A stretch of 64,000 nt of DNA from Rhexocercosporidium sp. MPI-PUGE-AT-0058 (GCA_020746875.1 JAGTJL010000015.1:558001-622000); one strand, 5' to 3'; shown: positions 34,003-45,308, numbered from the stretch's first letter. Notes: generated from the sequence alone by a model not told the origin. Numbers and translations: made by a program.

Positions 34003-36812
34003 TTAATAAACAGCATAAGGCGAGTGATTCTGAGGTGTATGGTTGTAGCTGATGTTTTGGTTCTTGGTATCCCAGTTCTGGTGCGTTGGAGACATGCTCA
34101 TTTGCTGCTGCATGTGGAGAGGGTTGTTAACAGCCGGGGCTGGGGGCGATAATGCTGGAGCTGCTGCAGCTTGCCATTCTACTCGAATGGGCTCGTCTTT
34201 GCTCAGTTTCTGTCCGTTGAACCCTATGTGAAATTCTCAATCAGCTCTCTCGGCCTCCAAATACGTGGCGGGATAAGGCAGGAAATCGATTTGTTTCTTA
34301 CACAGCTCGAATCTGATGTCGGCCTATTTTATTTGTAAGTCAGCAAGTTTGACTTTGAGACAACACCTGGTATCTGGAATCTGCAAGAAACTCACCGGCC
34401 CCAGAGCGACTTTGATGAGATATTCTACTCGATAATACTTCTCGCCCATGTTCCAGAAATGCCGATTCTTCAGCTTGAATCTGGACAGTTCCACGGTTGA
34501 GAAGTCGGACTGCACGTTGCAGAGAGTAGAACAATCTGTTTATATGTCAGCAGCGTCTCCATGAATAGCTGATTGCGAAGGAGGACTGCACTTACTCTGA
34601 TTCATGGTATAAGGAAGAAGATCTTTATCGAGATGCGAGACGACGACACCGACTGGAAAGACCCGGTATGGGTTTCCGAAACTTATTTTTCTGGTGAAAG
34701 TCCGTACGATAGGGTAGTCTACAGAAACTGGCTCCCCCTGAATTTCGTCAATTACTTGAAAGTCGGAACAACACAGAGCACTCACTTGTTTGATAAACCT
34801 ACTCGAATATTAGCTCGAATTTTCATGTTTGGGTGGACAGTACGTGGGAGCACGAACCAGTCGACAACATCCGAAACGTAAACCTTCCCATCCACGGCAT
34901 CCCTATGTGTCTTCTGACCAAAATGCAAGCTATTGTTCGGGTTATAAGGCACTTTACAAATAGTGCCATAAGAAGCGCGACAACATCTCCATCCCAGAAC
35001 CGATTGTCCTCCCCTGAGTTTCTGAAGCCGGTCCGCAACGATGCCCTTGCATACCACGAGTTGGGGGTCGGGAGCTACACGAACTTGAAGGTTGGCGGCA
35101 TTATGGAAGGATGACGCTCCGAAGGCGTACCTTGCACGAAGGCGTTTTTGAATGTAGGCTGAGTTTCCGAGGCCGCCGGATAGGACTAGATGGGCCTTAT
35201 TGGTTGTCAGAGGAGTTTTTATGATTTAGTTGTTTCGAACGTACCACTTGTTCTGAGGGAAGTCGAGACTGTATTCTCTGTAATTGCTTGTCAATCAATT
35301 CGAAGAGTTTCACGATCTAGAAGAGTCAGCAGGATGTCCAAGCAAAACATTTACTTCAGTAAAACTCACTTGGATATCGAAGAGAGCCTGTAACTCGTCC
35401 CTGCGCCGATTAGCAAATCTATTGACACTGATTCTGGGGCAACCGTACCTTCGTATCCTCAACTCGCCATCTAGAATGCCCGAAGATTCCAGTCTGTAGC
35501 TCTTGCTCAATTTTGGTATTGCCACGGAAAAGAAGTCCGTATCATCTGGTGAACCGTAGTCGCATTTGGCATTCTGGTACTCCTTACTCTTCATCATTTC
35601 CCAAGCGGCATCCTCGATCTCGATGCCCAAGGGAATGACACGGTTGGCCATCTCTAGTCGTTCTTGGACGGAAAGCTCAAAGGCATGATCGATTTGAGCA
35701 GAACCTAGGTTGGCGCCTTTATTTTGTCAGATTCGTCGGAGCAATAACTGGAATTGTTAGAGGAGAAAATTTGTCTTACCAAATACTACATCTAGCTGTT
35801 GAAGGGTCAGGGAGCGGCCTCCGCCGGTCCCTTGTACTCTCAATGCTGACAGGTCCTACCAACAACAGTCAATACACAAACGAAATTTAGCGAGAGGCTC
35901 AATATACCGTCGTTCCACCACCGGCATCGCACACAATCAAAATGTCATTCTCCTATTGCGAATCAGCCAGAGTTGAAGACTCCAAGAAGTCATCTAGGTA
36001 GTCACCTTGAAAATTGCCGGGGATTCTCGAGACATATGAACAGCTGCGGCCTCAGCTTCGGTCAATCCAATGATTGATTTGTGGTTAGGGTACCGGCCGA
36101 AGCCCGCTCGCTCAGTTATTGATCTAAATCGTTCGACTGTTGGATGCGGCTTCCATGTAGTCGGTACACTGAATATGAACTCAATCCTGGCATCTTCCCA
36201 TCGCGAAGGGAGTTCCATTTGCAGTTTCGACTCGATGTATTGGTAGAGGAAGACAAAATAATCATGGTACCTAAGCGAAATCGTGTTAGAGCTCTTTTTC
36301 TACATTCCTTCGTCTCATGTACAGTGGAGTGAATACCATCTCTCTACTACTTCAATAGAGCTGGGAACATCTGAAGGATCTTTGGCTATCATCTGCACCT
36401 CGCGTAGCCGTTCCTCGTCGAGATATGTCTTGAACCACTCTTGGTGCTCTTTATTCTCGGCTTGTCTTTCTGTATCGGTTTCGGATTGGAAGCCCCATGA
36501 GGATGGCGTCAATTGGTTGGTTGGGTAGACAAGTATGGTAGGCACCTGTTCGAAGTATTTGTTATCAAAAGATCACTCCTTCAAGATGATCTTTGCATAA
36601 GTGTTCTTGCCTTGTTCTCGTTCGCTTGCATCCGGCCGGGCCATCTCTGAATCCATCTTATGGTGTCCGATCCAACGCTTGGGTTTGCATATGCGACACC
36701 TGTACCTGTGAAGTATTTATCAGACAATCTTTCTTATCTTCAAATACACTAATCACTCACATGTCATGCCAAAGTCGATGGCAATGATCAGATCTGGCCG
36801 TGGCTCGTCCAT
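34003..36812 (-). CDS. HSPA12-like Hsp70-family ATPase-domain protein
   Basis: Predicted cytosolic Hsp70/actin-fold protein of the HSPA12-like type that is expanded in filamentous fungi. I place 14 exons (36812-36761, 36705-36611, 36545-36337, 36270-36006, 35952-35908, 35855-35780, 35716-35449, 35400-35370, 35316-35245, 35195-34803, 34737-34596, 34535-34396, 34323-34302, 34223-34003), total about 676 aa. Nucleotide-binding signatures are present: phosphate-1 IIAIDFGMTCTGVAY, phosphate-2 LIVCDAGGGTTDLS and adenosine-site LVLSGGLGNSAYIQKRL. There is no canonical Hsp70 substrate-binding domain or EEVD end; the tail is Pro/Gln/Asn/His-rich and ends SPYAVY. Intron 2 (36546-36610) has a GC donor. 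The join between the 10th and 11th exons is the weakest: the strong gtgagt donor there would cause a stop, so I use gtaggt after Arg. If that is wrong the gene may be damaged. Confidence 0.82.
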
Positions 36813-37543
36813 GATGATACGATGGGTTGAGGGGTATGCTAGAATATGTTGACTCGGTTTTGGAATTAAATGCTTTGAATGAAGTCAAAATATCGGGAAT
36901 AAGTTCTGTTGCCAAGGTGAACTTGTCTGGAAATGTCACGTCTACTCGTGAAGGAAAGGATAGGTCGCATGTAGCACTGAAATCAGGGCTTCCACACTAC
37001 TCCACTTTCGATTTCAAAGTGGAATGTTCGTTGACGTTTCCGTTCACTTGTCGTTGAACATTAGTTCACTTCTCCATAGAAGCCACGAGATCCAGACCGT
37101 AGTCTAGCAAAGTTTGCCTCGAGGAGCTGAGCTGTCCGACATATGCCAAGGGAATTGCAAATATTGCCATGGCTTTTAGGCTGTTGTTTCGCAGTATTGA
37201 CCTGACTTTCCCGTATCTTCAATGCCACAGTACGGCTGAGGTCTGTGATATGGCTTGCAGTAGACAAACGCACATGAACCATATCCGGCAACTGCACTGC
37301 CAATCTTTGGGTCAGCTCAAAAATAGACGGGATAGATGGCGTTGGGGCTATGGCTCTAAGAAGGCTGGTTTGAGTTCGTGAGCGAGGCTCAATGGAACAA
37401 AATCATCAAACCTATCATCTAGGAATTTCTGAAAGTTAGATTTCGGATCCGATCATACTTGTTCAAAAACCTTACCTGTATTCGTCGATTCGACTTTTCG
37501 ATCAAAATTATTTGAACAAACCCCAGTGGGACAACCATACAGA
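36813..37543. other. Intergenic between Hsp70-like gene and membrane protein
   Basis: Divergent upstream region of about 730 bp for the minus-strand Hsp70-like gene and the plus-strand membrane protein. No separate gene seen. A missed upstream exon of the membrane protein, for example one with a signal peptide, could lie here; a ccccag acceptor-like site precedes 37526, but I found no convincing exon. Confidence 0.4.
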
Positions 37544-39035
37544 ATGGCTACTTACTGCGTGCTTGATTGTGACATACCCATCACCGATGGAACTATTGCC
37601 AATATTTTTGCATGCCAATCGACTGATGGTGTACAAGAGATCACTGCTTGTCAACAGCTCAAGGCCGGATCAACAAAATTTTGCGGGGTTCCTATAGATA
37701 ACTGGCAAGCAAAGAAAGACCCTCAATGTGAACGCAAATTGACATCTACGTCTTGCGCAATACCCACCCAGGGTGGGTGCTTCATTGATGCTGCAGAGAC
37801 CACCTTGTCGAATGCACCACCAGCAGCCGCAACTCCATCCACTTCAGCGATTGAAAACGGCAAGCCGGAAACTTCAAGACCAGACCCTACAGCTTCATCT
37901 ACGTCAACAGCGAACGCATTGCCTACAGGCACTGGTGCACCTGATAGCCCTTCTGTCACCGCAAACGGCACTGTCGATGCCCAAAACCAAGGCGTCATGA
38001 ACAAGAAAGGCATCTCATCTGGAGCAGCAGCTGGAATTGGGATCGGGGGCGCTATTGCGGGAGCAGTGGTTGCAGGCCTGATTCTTCTGTTTCTTTTCGC
38101 CCGCTACAAGAAACGACGTCAGCAACAACAACCAAATGCTTTTGCAACTCATTTGCCAAACTACAACTCTGATCTCGGACGACAAGAGAAAGGCATATCC
38201 ACACCTACGAAGAGCGGTCTGATAGTAGCTGAAATGCCACAGCCAGTGGAGGACGATGCAATTATTGGCGCATTATCCAGACTTCGAGACAGCATCAAGA
38301 ACCACGTTCAAAGCTTCTATCACACCTCAACTATCAGTACTCAGTCACTCAACCAGGCGGTATTGAGCGGAGTAGCCAATGATACTGGTATTCAAGTTTC
38401 AGAGTTACATAATCTTCTTGCAACTCCAGCGTCGCGGATACCAGCACTACGTCTTTGTGTAGCATGGATAATTTTGTCTCGTTGCGATGGTCGAGGACCT
38501 CCAGGCACGTCCTTACTCCCGGAAGAAGCTGCAGCAGTCGCAGCAATGATTACTAGCGTTGACTACAAAGATACTCGTGAGTAACCCGCAAATCACAAAA
38601 TCCGACATTGCAAATGCTCACAATAATTCAGGCAAGGCTGCACTCGCTAGCAAATTGAAGGTGATCTCAGGAGCACTGCTCCAGAGCCACACTGGACAAG
38701 CACAGCCTCTCCAAAGTGCAAATTTGGATCACAGAATTGAGCAGGCTGTTTTGACGGCCAATGACTTTCTGACTCCCTTCCTTGACTCCTCGGCTGACGC
38801 CACCTCTGAGAAGAGACTCCGGAACTTGGAAAGCATCGTGCGGCGAGCGAGTCAGCTTGCGATGCTTCTCTTCTCACAGCCTAGCATCTGGGCTTTGAAT
38901 TTTGGCGGAAGCAGCACAGCGCGGTCAGGCACAATGTTGGTCTTTCCAGGGCTGTTGGAGACGGCGAGCGAGGACGGGATCGTTCGCCAGCCACCAAGGC
39001 AGTTCCATGAGCCAGAAGTGACTGTCATTGCATGA
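37544..39035 (+). CDS. Single-pass membrane protein with Cys-rich N-terminal domain
   Basis: Function not recognised. Two exons, 37544-38576 and 38632-39035, joined by a GT-AG intron of 55 nt, about 478 aa. The N-terminal 80 residues carry about eight cysteines (CVLDCDIP, FACQS, TACQQ, KFCG, PQCERK, TSCAIP, GGCF), suggesting a disulfide-rich outside domain. A Ser/Thr/Pro-rich stalk follows, then one membrane helix (IGGAIAGAVVAGLILLFLFA) capped by RYKKRR, which predicts the C-terminus inside. The roughly 270-residue cytosolic part begins with a basic/Gln-rich linker. It is then a helical-looking domain (EDDAIIGALSRLRDSIKNHV through RASQLAMLLFSQPSIW). No cleavable signal peptide is seen at MATYCVLD; either the protein inserts as a type III membrane protein or a first exon was missed. 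It sits beside a second single-pass protein of similar plan. Confidence 0.75.
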
Positions 39036-39807
39036 TGGAAGCCGTAACTAATGGGCGTTTTCTGGTTGAATTGTCTTTCTTTGGTCAGTGTTATGAGGCT
39101 GAGAATTGGAAGGTTGGGCGGCTTGTATGCAGTAATTGTTTTGTTGATCCTGCCAAGAATTTACCCATTTTCGGCTACCAAGACAGCCACTCGCTTAACT
39201 CGAGCTGCTGGCCAACAAGATCTTCCTATTTTTGATGCTCGTGTAACACCCTAGAAATTGGTGGAGTCTCCCAATCAACGCGTGATATCAGCCTCTCGAT
39301 TTCCAGGCGAATGTCTCCCAGTCGAACTCATCGACTGGCGATCTGATCAATTGGAACTCTTCACCTCCTCCCGCTTTGTGGCAGTTGGCTAATTCCATAA
39401 GGGGTGAAAACGCAACAATGTCATCATTTCAATAACAATTCTCTGAGATTGAAAAGGGTAGTCTAGTGCACAATCAGATCAATCGCACCACCACTGGCCA
39501 GAAAAGAAAAAAATGATCAGCCGATCGATCAAGTGGAGCTGCGTTCCCTTCCAGACTATGGAAGACGGCAGAGCAGGTGTGGTGATGCTACTCAGCTGAA
39601 AAGCCACAATATGTGTGGAAAGAAATTGTGGAAAAACTGCTGCAAATTGATCTACAATGCCCTCATATGTTTTCCGTGAGGATAGCCATATCTTGGACCT
39701 CGAGGATGATATCTTTCATGAGCCAAAACCACTGCAAATAATTATCGTTCTTCTTGTCTGCAATTGAAATCAATTTGACTTCAAACTCAAATTCTGCAAA
39801 CTTCGCG
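39036..39807. other. Intergenic between two membrane-protein genes
   Basis: About 770 bp: 3' side of the first membrane protein and promoter of the second. No gene seen. Confidence 0.45.
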
Positions 39808-40941
39808 ATGTACGCGCCCCCAACGTTTGTGGCGATTGCATTTGCCTGCTTCACCTCTTTCTGTAACGCGACTCCCGCCGATCCAACAATCACCTCTCCT
39901 CCACTTCTCTCCAAACGGGAGGCTTATGACTATAACGACTTCATAGGATATTACGCTGCAGATGGAGGTTCCTTCTCTTGTGAGCTCTTCTCAAATGCTC
40001 AAAATTCCAATCACTGACAATTCCGAATAGATTATGAAGCGTCTACATGTGCTGGATCTATGTATCGAGAGACATCTGTTTCCGGCTACTACTACGGTGG
40101 ATGCGTATCAAGCAGCTATTACTCTGCATTCACGGAATGCTATGGGTCTGTTGCCTATGGAGTATATAGCTACAGTTCTGGTATATACGGCTACTCCTCT
40201 GTGACATCCACGACATGGTAAGAATTCACATTTCTCTCGCATTCATTTGACAAAAGAAGTCACCAAAAGATATACTAACGATCCATACACATACTTTAGT
40301 ACTGGATACTCGTCATGCATAGCCGATACCATCAAATATTCCCCAGATGGATATGGAAGTTCGTACTTCATCAAGTGTGCGGGTAGCACACCCCGCACCT
40401 TGTACCGAACAAATACAGGAGCTCTGCCAGTTCTGCAATCAGGTATATTATAACTTCCTCCTTTTGACGCTGTTGAAATTCGAGCTTACATATCCCAGCT
40501 ACGTTATCAAGCAGTCGGTCAGGCCCAACGGTAACGATCACCCAAACTCCTTCATCTAGCTCTAAATCAACACCGAGCCCTACACCACCAGGAGGAAAAA
40601 AGAGTATAGCCGGTCCCATCGCAGGTGGTGTCATTGGCGGTACTGCAGTCATCGCTCTCGTCGCCTTCCTGATCTGGTTCGTCATCAAGAAGCGACACAT
40701 TCGCAGCAGCGCAGCAAATGATCCATCAACCTACGCTCAATCACAGCCAGTTATGGTACAACAACAGCCTGGATATCCACCAGGACCAGGTCCAGTAGCT
40801 ATGCCGGAGAAGACTGCCATGCCGCCCACTTCTGCTGCCTCGCCATACTCGCAACAAGAGGCCTGGGCGCCAGGAATAAGTCGTAATACGGGGATTAGCC
40901 CACCAACTTCGCCTCCTCCAACATACTTTCATCATTCCTAG
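39808..40941 (+). CDS. Secretory-pathway single-pass membrane protein, Tyr/Ser/Gly-rich ectodomain
   Basis: Function not recognised. Four exons, 39808-39979, 40031-40217, 40300-40442 and 40523-40941, about 306 aa. It starts MYAPPTFVAIAFACFTSFC, a clear signal peptide, followed by a possible Kex2 site (SKREAYDY). The ectodomain is rich in Tyr, Ser and Gly with about six cysteines (STCAG, GGCVS, TECYG, STTC, SSCIA, IKCAG), then a short Ser/Pro-rich stalk. The membrane helix reads VIGGTAVIALVAFLIWFVI and is followed by KKRH, so the C-terminus is inside. The cytosolic tail is Pro/Gln-rich (QQQPGYPPGPGP). The architecture (signal, ectodomain, S/P stalk, helix, basic stop, PY-type tail) resembles fungal wall-sensor-like proteins, but no WSC or other named domain is evident. 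Confidence 0.78.
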
Positions 40942-41649
40942 CTGATGTATGCCCAGCAACAATCCCAACAGGTCTCGTATCAATGAAAGAGAAAGCAAAT
41001 TTGTCGAGTACAATTAAAAGGTGTTCTGTGGTGTTAAATTTTGGAGAGGCGTTACGGAAGGGCGTAATGGATGGTTGAGGTCTTGTTTGAGTGTCGAGGT
41101 TGTAGCACTGATGTAAGATGATGATCAATACTTAGTAGGATACAGTTCGTGGATTTGCTCCAAATTATTATTTGTCGATCATGATGCGAATTTTCTGAGA
41201 AGAATCTGCAGACTCATCATTGCCGGTAAAATGTGAGAGCAAGTTTCTGTAACGAAGTTCATTGGAGTTCGGGCCGCCCTAAGAAGAGTCTCTTTCAGCG
41301 AAGAGGAAGCCGCTGTAGTATTTGACCATTGCCTATAAAGCACGGTCTGTAGGGACAGTGGGCCTGAAAATCTAGCGATCACTAACTACTTTAGGCGAGA
41401 GCACTCTGTAAGATAGTCCAATTTGCTGATGGACACAGATGAATAGAGATGGAAATTGTTCAAATTGTCTGAAGATCGACGTTTCATTTGATATCCACTC
41501 ATTCTAATAAAGAACTCCTTAGTATAGTAATTCATAGTCATAAGAGGTCGTTCCACCACCACCCAACAGCTTTGAAGGTCGTAGATGCCGTAGCTCCTCG
41601 ACTCCTGAAACCCAAATTTCCCACAATCTCCCAGACCACAGAATCAAAT
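40942..41649. other. Intergenic, converging 3' ends
   Basis: About 700 bp between a plus-strand and a minus-strand gene that converge. No gene seen. Confidence 0.45.
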
Positions 41650-43392
41650 TCACTTCTCTCCAATCACTCCCAAAGCTGCTTCCATCAGCCCTCTTCTCCT
41701 CCGACTCTGAGACACAGCTGTACGATTAATCTGGCACCCAGGTCGTAGTGATGCCGGGTGCATGTCTGGCGAGATCTCGTTGCTAGCCCCAACACTCTCC
41801 ATGGCAGAAACTTCAGAGACAAAGGAAAGCGCAGGTGATGTAGTTCTTCTTGGAGGCGAAAAGTATTCCAGCCCTGTGGGCATTGGTACGGGATCAGTGG
41901 GGTAAGGACAGAATTTCCGGGACGCTTGATCGATAGGGCTTTGAGCTGACCTCTCAGGCAAATAATTGGGATACGGGGGAACATGAGATGGAGAAGGATA
42001 GGTCCCTCTATGCTCAAAGCCTGGTCGTAGTTGTGGGATGTGTGGTTTGGAGTATGCCTTGTATGGACTTGGGTTTCCCATCACCTCGGCCGGACAATTT
42101 GAGGCCTGGAAAGATGTGTACCGTCGTGTAGATGGTCGCTCGAGGGGTGCAGTTTGATAGAGTTCGGAGAGCGACGTTGACATAGGACGGGTCTGGTACT
42201 GTGGTGTAGAGAATAGGGGTGGAGGTATTGCGGTGATGTGGAGGCAGTCTATCTCTAATGGAGACGTTGTCTGTTGCATAGCTGTGCTGGAGATTGGTTG
42301 TTGATAACTGATTTGCGACATTGATGGCATGGGACTCTCGTCGATTTCATATGGCCTCAGTGGAATGGTCAACGGTGGCACAGGAGATACTGCTGTGTAA
42401 AATGGTGGCGTCTCGACTGGCAGTGACTCGGGAGCTTGGAGAGTTGTTGGTGCTGGAGAGTCGACAGATGCTGAAATCGATGGCCGTTCTAAATAATCCT
42501 TCCACATGTCCCAGGAGTTTATCGGGCCTAATAGATTTGTTCCAGTACAGGAAACAGCTCGGGGTCGGTCAGGTGCACTGGAGGCTGTTTCCAGTAATCC
42601 TGTTGTATCCACGCCGGAGCTGCCTTTTAAGCTCAAGGGACTTGCTGCGCTCTTGTTGGGTATCCCGGAAGTTGTAGAACTACGCTGAATGCTGCTCCTT
42701 GCCATATCCGGAATGATCTGACTGTCTAATGGCGGTACTACTGTGCTCGGTTCGAAGTTCCCAGGAGGCTCTTGGTGAACCGGGTCAGGCACTGCGTTGG
42801 TTTCTTTGGTGTCTCTGACTTCCGTCTCAAGAACTTTCATCCTGCGCTTTTTTCTGTTGTATGGGCTCGTGAAATCCGATAATTGAGACACCGATTCGTA
42901 GGTGGGTGGAGGCGCCGTCCCAGGTGATGCTACAGTGGGACTGAAGCTCGCTAGCATTTCTAATGGGTGTAGTGTATTGAGAACAGTCGTCAGAGTCTGA
43001 TGGCAAGTCGCCAATTCCGAACGTCGATTCTCCAGTTTCCCATGGTCGTTTAGGACCCACCGGACTCGGTTTATGAACGAAACAGTGTCATCACGATCTT
43101 GATCCGAACGGACCCGTTCGACAAAAAGACCAATGTCATTTAGGGCGCACTTCGTGCTGTTAATTGCGTGTTGAATCCAGAACAATTTCTGAGGATTGTT
43201 TGCGAGGGATATCCGGATCGCAGGCACGCGCAGAAGCCGTTCAGTTTCATCAAGATCCAAGCGTACTCTCTGAATCGTCCTCACAAACACATTATTTTCC
43301 GAACCAACTTCGGCGAGTTCGATTGCAAATTCAGAAAACTTAAAGGCAGTGTTGATCGCACCAAATAAAGCACCAGCGCCAAGGTCAGCCAT
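41650..43392 (-). CDS. Protein with fungal helical N-terminal domain and long disordered tail
   Basis: Function unknown. Single exon, about 580 aa from the ATG at 43392 (MADLGAGALFGAINTAF). The first 160 residues form a predicted all-helical domain (around ENNVFVRTIQRVRLDLDETE, NSTKCALNDIGLFVERVR, RVRWVLNDHGKLENRRSELA, HQTLTTVLNTLHPLEML). It resembles helical N-terminal domains often found in fungal proteins of unknown function, and loosely those at the front of fungal STAND/NLR-type proteins. The remaining 420 residues are Pro/Ser/Thr-rich and probably disordered, with no NACHT, NB-ARC or repeat region. It ends in a compact basic/helical motif (SRRRRGLMEAALGVIGEK). An open frame extends 39 bases upstream, but only with a non-ATG codon. 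Confidence 0.75.
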   Translation of the reverse strand: MADLGAGALFGAINTAFKFSEFAIELAEVGSENNVFVRTIQRVRLDLDETERLLRVPAIRISLANNPQKLFWIQHAINSTKCALNDIGLFVERVRSDQDRDDTVSFINRVRWVLNDHGKLENRRSELATCHQTLTTVLNTLHPLEMLASFSPTVASPGTAPPPTYESVSQLSDFTSPYNRKKRRMKVLETEVRDTKETNAVPDPVHQEPPGNFEPSTVVPPLDSQIIPDMARSSIQRSSTTSGIPNKSAASPLSLKGSSGVDTTGLLETASSAPDRPRAVSCTGTNLLGPINSWDMWKDYLERPSISASVDSPAPTTLQAPESLPVETPPFYTAVSPVPPLTIPLRPYEIDESPMPSMSQISYQQPISSTAMQQTTSPLEIDCLHITAIPPPLFSTPQYQTRPMSTSLSELYQTAPLERPSTRRYTSFQASNCPAEVMGNPSPYKAYSKPHIPQLRPGFEHRGTYPSPSHVPPYPNYLPERSAQSPIDQASRKFCPYPTDPVPMPTGLEYFSPPRRTTSPALSFVSEVSAMESVGASNEISPDMHPASLRPGCQINRTAVSQSRRRRGLMEAALGVIGEK

Positions 43393-44583
43393 CCTGGGGC
43401 CAGATAGAAGCAGGTTGTGTGAGGATCGCAAGAGATAATACCACAGTGCGTAGAGTCAGAAACAAGACGGGCACTTGTGGGGATCTCCACAGAGCCTCAT
43501 CCAAATATCGTGGACGAGATAGGCGCTTTCGGGGTAGAGGGGGCCACACTTTTCAGTGCCACGATCTGGGCTTTTCAATACAAAGCCACAAATAACACGC
43601 CCCATGCAAATATTGGAGGATCTCTCTATGTGGTCCAACCATAGGAGATTTTTAGGTTTGATTGGAGAGACATGCAGGCCTATCATTAGAATCAAAAAAG
43701 CAAATGTCGTTCTAGAGCTTGATGAGACATTTTCCCCTCAACCATGGGGTTCAGCTGCACTTCTAGCCAACGCCTCCGTGCAGATCACAGCTTCCTGACT
43801 TGGAGCTGATGAGGCATCGATGCGGCTCTAGGGTCTAGAGTCACTAGAGACGGGAAATATCAAAATAGAAACGGATGAGGGGAACATCTTGCGCTTGAAT
43901 CTCACTCCAGCCTTGTGGCCATAAACCACCAAGATTTCGCCAGGACGGCTTGCAGGGGCGCTGGAGAGATTTGCCAAAGGAAATGGTACATCCCAACCTC
44001 AGACTGACTTAAAGTTTCCAAGAATTGAAGATGCTGCCATTTGCAGGTCCTTTTTGACTAGGGATTTGCTGTATCTCCTTCGCTGTTACTGAGTACTTGT
44101 ACAACGCGCGAAGATAAGGAATCGTATGGAGATAAGATGATCAACTGAGTTCGTGAACTAGATGCAGAAATTGCAATAAGGAAACCTTGAGTTGAGTAAA
44201 TTGAGTTTAATTTGGAGAACGGAAAGAGAGTAAGGTGATGGCCTAGACTAAGATACTTAATCCATATGATTTTCTAGATATTTGTTAACTGAACAGCCAT
44301 AGTACCTCTATGTCTGCTGAAAGCGAAGACTGGGCGGCGAATAAATCTCGATGAGCTGATGTCCGGAGAGAAGAGGTGGATGGGGTCATCAAATTTGGCT
44401 CTCAGCACGGTCCGTCTCGTCACATGACCCTGCCAAGACTGATTGAACCGGAGTACTTTCAGCCTCGTCTGTTGAACCTCGTCTTCCATCAAAGGACTCT
44501 CAAACAACAACTCACGCTTTTCGCATACTTTGAATTACCTCCTTATTGAAATATACGAATTCAACAACCCTCAACGCCTCACA
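43393..44583. other. Divergent intergenic region upstream of spt4
   Basis: About 1.2 kb between the minus-strand helical-domain gene and plus-strand spt4. It holds both promoters. Open frames at 43456-43798 and 44274-44510 lack recognisable features and I do not call them. Confidence 0.45.
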
Positions 44584-45078
44584 ATGAGCGAGAACTTCGT
44601 CCCCCCCGGCCAACAACGCAACTTGCGCGCCTGCATGGTCTGCTCGATTGTCATGTATGTGCCCCTCCCCCAAACGATCTCCTTCCCTCACTCTTCAGAA
44701 TCCAACTTATGTCTCCCTCTCAGGACACAGAACCGCTTTCTCAAAGAAGGCTGCCCAAACTGCGAAGAATTCCTGCATCTCGAAGGCTCGATGGACGCCA
44801 TCATCGACTGCACATCTCAAGTCTTCGAAGGGCTCATAACGCTCGCGGATCCGAGTAAGAGCTGGGTTGCGAAGTGGCAGAGACTGGATGGGTATGTGCG
44901 TGGCGTATATGCTACGAAGGTTAGTGGGCAGCTACCTGATGAGGTCGTGGCTGTTATGGAGGATGAGGCGAGGATTAAGTACATTCCGTAAGTCTTCCTA
45001 GTTCTGAGTGTGGAGGGTTTAGGTAGGGCATTACTGATATTGAGTAGGAGAGATGGAAGTGCTACGGAGGCTGACTAG
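44584..45078 (+). CDS. SPT4: Transcription elongation factor Spt4
   Basis: Small zinc-binding subunit of the Spt4-Spt5 (DSIF) complex, which travels with RNA polymerase II. Three exons, 44584-44654, 44724-44987 and 45048-45078, giving 121 aa, the usual Spt4 size. The zinc finger is split by intron 1: the first pair is CMVC and, after splicing through [12 protein letters not shown], the second pair is CPNC. Further conserved parts include [11 protein letters not shown] (where homologs have a similar F.G.I patch), [12 protein letters not shown] and [12 protein letters not shown]. The short last exon encodes the final residues RDGSATEAD. All three joins are GT-AG and in frame. It converges with kin17, leaving 230 bp between stop codons. 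Confidence 0.95.
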
Positions 45079-45308
45079 GTGTGTGAGGATGGATAATGGA
45101 GAACGTTTGGGAATAATGGTTAGGAGATTCAGGGAAGACACTGCGGCAAGGAATTGGGAGGGCAGGAAAAGCGAAACGGAGTTAAGGGAGTTGCGGAATG
45201 ATATTGCAGTCTACTCTCTACAGCTAAATGCAAATGGTATCGAACCAACGCCCATGTCCTGTACGCCTGTATTTTGCCCCCAAATAACGCCCTAACTATA
45301 AACTGAGC

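Noticed and set aside
41650..43392. Calling this protein an NLR-type immune receptor
   Set aside because: Only a loosely similar helical N-terminal region is present; there is no nucleotide-binding domain or repeat domain.
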